Shown one piece after another: positions 61,701 through 64,000 of a stretch of DNA of 64,000 nucleotides. Under the pieces are notes generated by a model that did no database searches, was not told the DNA's origin, and saw only the letters and a program-made list of their open reading frames with translations. The stretch comes from Gordionus sp. m RMFG-2023. Taxonomy: Eukaryota > Nematomorpha > Gordioida > Chordodea > Parachordodidae. The position numbers and the translations under genes are program-made. Each line of letters opens with the position of its first letter. Positions within the stretch are counted from its first letter, which is position 1. Location: positions 59,048,954 through 59,112,953 of the forward strand of contig NC_088776.1 of the NCBI RefSeq assembly GCF_954871325.1. The letters run 5' to 3'.

Positions 61701-62129
61701 TTCCAAACATATGTTAAAATTTAACGATTTATTTAATTCATCTGAGGTCAGTTTCTTGCTAAAATCACTAATTTGTTTGAGTAAGGAAGAATATGAAATT
61801 TGATTGTCTAATTCTATTTGTTGCCATAATTGTTCGGGAGAAAATTGGCTATCAATTATCAATTGATTCAATGGCGATATCAGGATTTTATAGGTTTGAA
61901 ATGTATCATAAATATTTTTCAATAGTATTTTTTTGCTTGAAGAAACATTTACATCCTTAGAATTTCTATATGAAGTTAATAAAAATATTTAAATAAAACT
62001 AAGTCACATATTTATCTAAAATTTATTAAAAGATAGGATATGAAAACATAAAAAATATAAATACGTAAGATACGAATCATAATCATTTATATTTGTCTTA
62101 AAGTCATTTATAAGAGTTTTCATATTCAT
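46091..62129 (-). CDS. MPHOSPH10: MPHOSPH10 (U3 snoRNP protein Mpp10), 11 recognised exons
   Basis: Mpp10 is a nucleolar component of the U3 snoRNP / small-subunit processome, needed for 18S rRNA cleavage, where it partners Imp3 and Imp4. Exons on the minus strand, 5' to 3': 62129-62065, 61965-61683, 61535-61336, 61138-61057, 60720-60618 (tentative), 57834-57690, 56319-56087, 54509-54384, 53826-53701, 47789-47628, 46210-46091. Conserved blocks appear in order: SPLNQLIIDSQFSPEQLWQQ, EKKPWNMVGEV, NRPTNSLLEEYLDF, IIRRIKDSCYDDVVRK, LFFKLDALCNLRFKP, EASVLAPQEIK and a basic C-terminus ending SKRIKL. Phases agree for exons 1-5 and 6-11; the join from exon 5 to 6 does not fit, so at least one exon of the acidic middle is missing. 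Intron 8 starts with GC. Confidence 0.9.
46763..47231 (+). mobile_element. LINE 3' end (endonuclease-reverse transcriptase type)
   Basis: Lies antisense within a MPHOSPH10 intron. It encodes the typical end of such LINE proteins: KIYSSIVTTNYLFY, then (other frame) SSETWPTKES, and an open frame 46923-47231 with EMRMLRMIAGVSRNDKVRST, LRSLKIVPIKTKIMVNRLRW, YGHTMRRP and a GRPKLQW block before TAA. An A-rich tail follows the stop. One frame break near 46920 and 5' truncation make it inactive, but it is far less decayed than the copy at 9050. Confidence 0.85.
47232..47627 (-). other. rest of MPHOSPH10 intron 10
   Basis: AT-rich intron sequence; the reading frame 47339-47563 looks random. Confidence 0.5.
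47628..47789 (-). CDS. MPHOSPH10: MPHOSPH10 exon 10, Lys-rich
   Basis: Acceptor ATTAG, then ARSGDMKEKISRFIQKSTED and a Lys-rich stretch containing KKDKKTNKKGKKNN, donor GTTAGA. It fits the basic region after APEEIK in human Mpp10 (KNKAGDIKTAAEK, from memory) and is in phase 0 on both sides. Confidence 0.75.
48006..48262. repeat. left arm of a long inverted repeat around the Harbinger complex
   Basis: The reverse complement of this segment matches 52348-52620: both contain the TTTTGGCCTAGTGTTCAAATTA block, a CATATGAAAG block and AATAATAATGAAAATCAAAT-like sequence. Divergence is moderate, with indels. Confidence 0.75.
48414..49232 (-). pseudogene. inverted partial copy of the Harbinger MADF gene (arm A)
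   Basis: Read on the minus strand it contains the third exon in an undamaged frame at its start (EMAKSTRKNLRDCFMREHKK, then SSKSGSDVNQTPTWQLYHNM) and the later exons; a frame change follows the PTIEPG segment. It is the reverse copy of 49656-50470. Exons 1 and 2 are missing and are replaced by Harbinger terminal sequence (49233-49353). The RDCF..E segment is typical of MADF domains, which in Harbinger elements are partner DNA-binding proteins. Confidence 0.75.
49322..49353. repeat. Harbinger terminal repeat, copy 1
   Basis: TGTCGCTGTCGCTCTCTACT followed by GTGAATTCACCC and TTA. The same sequence in the same orientation occurs at 52282-52313, also followed by TTA. Harbinger elements duplicate a 3-base target, often TWA, which fits. 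Confidence 0.75.
49401..50350 (+). pseudogene. Harbinger MADF-domain partner gene, broken copy (arm B)
   Basis: Exon 1 49401-49421 (MAEKDLQ), exon 2 49512-49650 (KINKEDLINSIRYHPCLYDK, then WKLISAENN), exon 3 from 49691. The DLI.SIR.HPCLYD and IWKLI blocks identify a MADF DNA-binding domain. In exon 3 a small deletion relative to arm A removes the STRKNLRDC segment and brings a stop at 49722-49724; a further stop ends the frame at 49940 where arm A keeps CAA. Later exons near 49992, 50091 and 50195 (LFEKILEIEKMKEIRSSTNS) follow. Transposition would need this protein together with the transposase. Confidence 0.75.
50455..50960 (-). repeat. tandem duplication of the transposase 3' end, unit about 270 bp
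   Basis: 50455-50690 and 50725-50960 share TCTAATATCTTTAGAAACTT, TTTTGTTTATGATCTTG and CATTACAAATCAATATAAAA in the same order. In protein terms both end with a DxQDHKQN segment. Confidence 0.75.
50870..52120 (-). pseudogene. PIF/Harbinger transposase (HARBI1-like), broken
   Basis: Minus strand. The N-terminal exon near 52120-52025 reads MKRRRKNNLNVRKEEEGEF, SVLFPKLKNNPEKFYNY, as in HARBI1 relatives. A next exon gives PTSVEEKLMITLR, then (after a short intron) FLGTGCNYPSLAYSYKMGIS, a stop, then WNFPNCVGAIDGKYIEMKNP, VGSYGSESDGGVYSNS, THVFVADDAYPLKYY and, after about 170 bases, NYRLSRAR and MVECTFGILASKWRILNR. The DDE triad is visible: D of AIDGK, D of VADDAYPL, E of MVECTFG. One stop near 51720 and a frame change before MVECTFG inactivate it. 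Confidence 0.85.
52282..52313. repeat. Harbinger terminal repeat, copy 2 (right end)
   Basis: Same sequence and orientation as 49322-49353, ending GTGAATTCACCC followed by TTA. It is the plausible right end of the element that carries the transposase. No opposite-facing left end was found. Confidence 0.75.
52348..52620. repeat. right arm of the long inverted repeat
   Basis: Inverse of 48006-48262. It begins about 35 bases outside the Harbinger terminus. Confidence 0.75.
52641..53700 (-). other. rest of MPHOSPH10 intron 9
   Basis: AT-rich; no recognised repeats apart from A/T tracts. Confidence 0.5.
53701..53826 (-). CDS. MPHOSPH10: MPHOSPH10 exon 9
   Basis: Encodes PEPEIRLIPNSRNNNN, then SEEITPLVNSEASVLAPQEI and K. 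Human Mpp10 has PEIKVVSN, EEVAPVSVSDAALLAPEEIK. 42 codons, phase 0 at both ends; acceptor ATTAG, donor GTTTTT. Confidence 0.9.
54384..54509 (-). CDS. MPHOSPH10: MPHOSPH10 exon 8, followed by a GC donor
   Basis: SSIIAGDEQQNLTQIHLDIK, then DMKNLFFKLDALCNLRFKPI and L; human has MMDSLFLKLDALSNFHFIPK. The only donor that keeps the conserved frame is TTG followed by GCAAGC, a GC-AG intron; it joins in phase 0 to PEPEI of exon 9. The continuing frame past this point has no conservation. Confidence 0.85.
55660..55740. repeat. GAAA-rich microsatellite
   Basis: GAAA units with a few GGAA variants, inside MPHOSPH10 intron 7. It is followed by a GC-rich stretch (CTTGAGCCCCTGTGCGCCCC) that looks like a repeat end. 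Confidence 0.85.
56087..56319 (-). CDS. MPHOSPH10: MPHOSPH10 exon 7
   Basis: Gives KPKITEEYTNDIESVIIRRI and KDSCYDDVVRKK, then LCEVYEKDYLDTKNK; human has VITEETTLQLEDIIKQRIRD, QAWDDVVRKE and LAEIYEQEYIKLN. Phase 1 in, phase 0 out before GTTTTA. Confidence 0.92.
56917..57176. mobile_element. hAT-type MITE, 260 bp, with internal 22-bp minisatellite
   Basis: Starts CAGAGACCTGCAG and ends CCTGCGGGTCTCTA, flanked by ATAATAAT on both sides (56909-56916 and 57177-57184); the flank is itself low complexity, so the duplication is supportive rather than decisive. Inside, CCGGGTTTTAGACCGGTTGA+GC repeats at 56948, 56970, 56992 and 57014, four units almost identical, plus a partial fifth. Confidence 0.8.
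57690..57834 (-). CDS. MPHOSPH10: MPHOSPH10 exon 6
   Basis: Gives MRKIISNLESRNITEKKPWN, MVGEVSSKNRPTNSLLEEYL and DFNTTAIA; human has KIASLEKELLEKKPWQLQGE and NSLLEETLHFDHA. Phase 0 in, phase 1 out before GTCAAA. Spacing to the next exon agrees with family alignment. Confidence 0.92.
58281..58494. mobile_element. decayed TAGTGTTGTTAAA-family hAT MITE
   Basis: Starts TAGTGTTGTAGACGG, has GGGCTAACTCGATATTTTAT and ATCTCGAGGCTTAGAACAAT, and ends CCATTTAACAAAGCGA. Confidence 0.65.
58958..59410. repeat. degenerate AT-rich tandem repeat
   Basis: TCTTGAAATTTTCAATTATT, TTTAAGATT and TTCAATCAAATTCTAGATAA-like units recur irregularly at about 30-110 base spacing, within the largest unresolved MPHOSPH10 intron. 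Confidence 0.6.
59411..60617 (-). other. part of the MPHOSPH10 locus, unresolved
   Basis: At least one more coding exon for the acidic middle is expected between 57835 and 60617, but none could be placed. Near 59750-59860 is a GGCCCGG-like hAT fragment ending TTTGCAGACCACTG. Confidence 0.4.
60618..60720 (-). CDS. MPHOSPH10: MPHOSPH10 exon 5 (tentative)
   Basis: After acceptor TTTTTCAG it reads FFSSPSLFLNLDNLDWTKSK and ends EEIFKLK. Phase 0 matches the end of exon 4 (FELQQIK), and FELQQIKFF resembles the FFKLSEMEAFL region of Mpp10. The proposed donor A/GTTGAT leaves phase 1, which does not fit exon 6. Confidence 0.45.
61057..61138 (-). CDS. MPHOSPH10: MPHOSPH10 exon 4
   Basis: Reads DRICMGEDLDEDIGLGNKSS and FELQQIK; acidic as expected for the Mpp10 middle. 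Phase 2 in, phase 0 out before GTTTTT. Confidence 0.7.
61336..61535 (-). CDS. MPHOSPH10: MPHOSPH10 exon 3
   Basis: Reads SDYLKEHTKLSSTDYDLDID, then DFPDLFPKFQNNYET and an acidic end. Human has SDEDSDLDFDISKLE in this position. Phase 0 in, phase 2 out before GTATAA. Confidence 0.75.
61683..61965 (-). CDS. MPHOSPH10: MPHOSPH10 exon 2
   Basis: Reads LLKNIYDTFQTYKILISPLN and QLIIDSQFSPEQLWQQIELD, closely matching human SPLQKLVIENFDDEQIWQQL. Phase 2 in, phase 0 out before GTTATT. Confidence 0.88.
62065..62129 (-). CDS. MPHOSPH10: MPHOSPH10 exon 1
   Basis: Starts MNMKTLINDFKTNINDYDSY; the second ATG at 62123 is an alternative start. The donor after CTTAC leaves phase 2, which fits exon 2. The assignment rests on position, phase and an open frame from ATG; the sequence is not conserved. 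Confidence 0.65.
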
Positions 62130-63009
62130 TTTAAAAAATTACAAATAGAAATAGGCAAACTCAAATTAGAATTAAGCGTAACAAACATTCTATCAAATTT
62201 TGACAGCTCAAAGTAAAAATTAAAAATTGTTAAACAACGGTTATTGTTAGTTATTACCAAAGGCACTGTTAAGCAAATCAGCATTTTTTTCCTTTTTTTA
62301 AGGATAGACACTGTATAATGTATAGATGGTATTTTAGATCATATGTTATATTTAACTCTCGATTATTTATTATTATACATACCATTTTTAAAGTTGTATT
62401 ATATTTTTGAACTTTAAAACTTAATTAGTTAAATATCTAAACTTTTCATTTAACCTTTTAAACATCTCACCCACTATGTTATAACATATATTAAAAATCA
62501 TCGTTATCGGAAAGTTTTTGACTAGCCAAAGTGTGTTGATCATGATCACTAATCCGATACTTCTGAGAATATTTAAATACATTTTAATTTATTTTATTAA
62601 CATTATACTATTCAATATTCATTCTTAAACATCTTTATATTTGAATTTCTTAATTATGTTAACTTAAAATTTAGTTATTAAGTATATATTATATTTAAGT
62701 GCAATTAAATTATTTTTGTATTCAAGTTAGAATTAGTGAATATAAATATATAGAAGAACTTTTTTAGATGATCATCTGCTATTTTTTATTACTGAACTTG
62801 GTATTTAAATTGGTTAAAATGACTATTTAATTAATAGAGGTTAAATTAACAAATAGTTTCTTCAATGTAGTGAAGATATTATTTTCAATAAAGGATGACA
62901 ATAATCCATTATAAATCGAAAATAATTTTAACTCTAAATATTTTTTAAATTAATATTAAACGAAAAGACGTTTAGAACAATTAAATATTCCAGTTGTTTC
63001 ACACAACCA
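62130..63009. other. upstream region of MPHOSPH10
   Basis: AT-rich; no promoter element can be assigned with confidence. Confidence 0.4.
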
Positions 63010-63170
63010 TTATACATAACTAGCTGGTAACCCATAGGCGTAGCCAGGGGCAGAGGGCAAGGGGAAATCCCCCCCCCTTCAGAAATTTATCACTTTTATG
63101 AATATCATTTTAAGCTAATAAAAAATATCCCCCTTTGTCCTCCCCCCACTCCTCGGCCCACAAAAATGTA
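63010..63170. repeat. GC-rich repeat end (GGCGTAGCCAGGGG type)
   Basis: ATAGGCGTAGCCAGGGGCAG followed by C-rich stretches. Similar 'CGTAGCCAGGG' ends are widespread in animal DNA-transposon derivatives, from memory. Boundaries and family are not determined. Confidence 0.35.
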
Positions 63171-63462
63171 TGCATATATCTTAAACAATAATTTGAAAGA
63201 AAGAATGTATAAGTTGATATTTTTTTAAAAAACTATTCATCATAATTTATACATTTTTGGAAAAAAAACATTTATATATAAAAAAAGTATACCAAAAATG
63301 CTTTTTAAGAAATGGAATATAAGCTAGTCTTAAGACAAAAGTAAAATGTATTATAATTATTTAATAAATCCATAAAATTACTAAATAATATAATATATCA
63401 AGTATAATTTTTTATAAAGTGAGTAATTTTAATTTATTTATCTTAATATAAGTAAAATAAAA

Positions 63463-64000
63463 TTATAAAACTATTGATAAAATTAAATCATAAATTAAAT
63501 AAAAAAAATTAAAGCACAATACAAACAGTGGAATTATATGTCGTAGATTTACAGTATATCTAATTTTATCAATTAATATATGACAAAGCGTTTTATTTGT
63601 TGACAAAAGCTGTTTTATTTTATCAAATACCTCTTGTTCCTTGTCCGACCAACCCCAGCAAGATTTAATGCTTGTTAATTTATGCAGAGGAGCGGCAATT
63701 CCATGTAGATGTGGCAAAAATCTCTCGTGATAATTCACAAGTCCTAAAAAAGATCGTAATTGGTGTATATTATTAGGAGTTGGTATCCTTCGAATAGCAT
63801 CTATTTTTTCTTTCGCTGGATGTATTCCATATTTGTCTATTACGAAACCCAAAAAAGAAACTGATTCACTTAAAAAACGTATTTTGGCCCATTTTGCCTT
63901 CATACCCACCTGTTTTAGTTTCATTAGTACTTTTTTTACGTTATTCAAATGTTCTACATCATTTTTTCCCGTTATAATAATATCGTCAAGATATACTCTT
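63463..64000 (-). mobile_element. Ty3/gypsy pol fossil, partial
   Basis: Minus strand, running off the window edge. The reverse transcriptase catalytic region (YLDDIIITGKNDVEHL) is followed by the conserved connection region with SFLGFVIDKYGIHPAKEKID, and LRSFLGLVNYHERFLPHL with the start of the RNase H-like segment. Similarity ends near 63555. No LTR is visible in the window. It looks like a fragment of moderate age, and no complete element can be claimed. Confidence 0.85.

Overview
The window is nuclear DNA of a metazoan of uncertain phylum. It is very AT-rich and intron-rich, full of homopolymer tracts and small DNA-transposon derivatives, and its proteins carry asparagine runs encoded by AAT repeats. 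Two host genes can be rebuilt exon by exon from splice sites, reading frame and family similarity. They are a plus-strand FHOD-type formin (18976-44029) and a minus-strand MPHOSPH10/Mpp10 gene (46091-62129). They converge, with about 2.1 kb between their stop codons.

Layout. 1-1015: 3' remnant of a retrotransposon. 1274-4727: three exon-like plus-strand reading frames that I cannot name. 5349-6335: decayed hAT transposon with a BED finger. About 9050-10620: decayed LINE. 10943-12230: remnant of an unnamed transposase-like gene. 12232-13035: minisatellite. 13446-13850: orphan exon-like frame and a short tandem repeat. 13851-18975: mostly unrecognised, with a possible SINE. 18976-44029: FHOD, 24 coding exons. 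45467-45932: palindromic repeat between the two genes. 46091-62129: MPHOSPH10, 11 recognised exons, with a LINE tail in one intron and a Harbinger complex in another. 63463-64000: Ty3/gypsy fossil.

The FHOD model closes exactly: the 24 exons sum to 5229 bases, every splice phase agrees, and the protein is 1742 residues. Its order is N-terminal GTPase-binding-like region, DID/FH3 armadillo region, asparagine-rich linker, the LDFSDL motif, FH1 prolines, FH2 and a short C-terminal DAD. MPHOSPH10 is a component of the U3 snoRNP; its acidic middle is only partly resolved. The two genes have unrelated roles (actin assembly and 18S rRNA processing), and nothing suggests they act together.

Repeats fill the introns and spare the exons. 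Several small elements have hAT hallmarks (TIRs starting TAGNG/CAGNG, 8-bp target duplications). One is inserted inside another MITE family, and GAAA microsatellites sit inside MITE copies. The most unusual structure is at 48.0-52.6 kb: a Harbinger transposase and its MADF partner gene lie between long inverted repeats inside a host intron.
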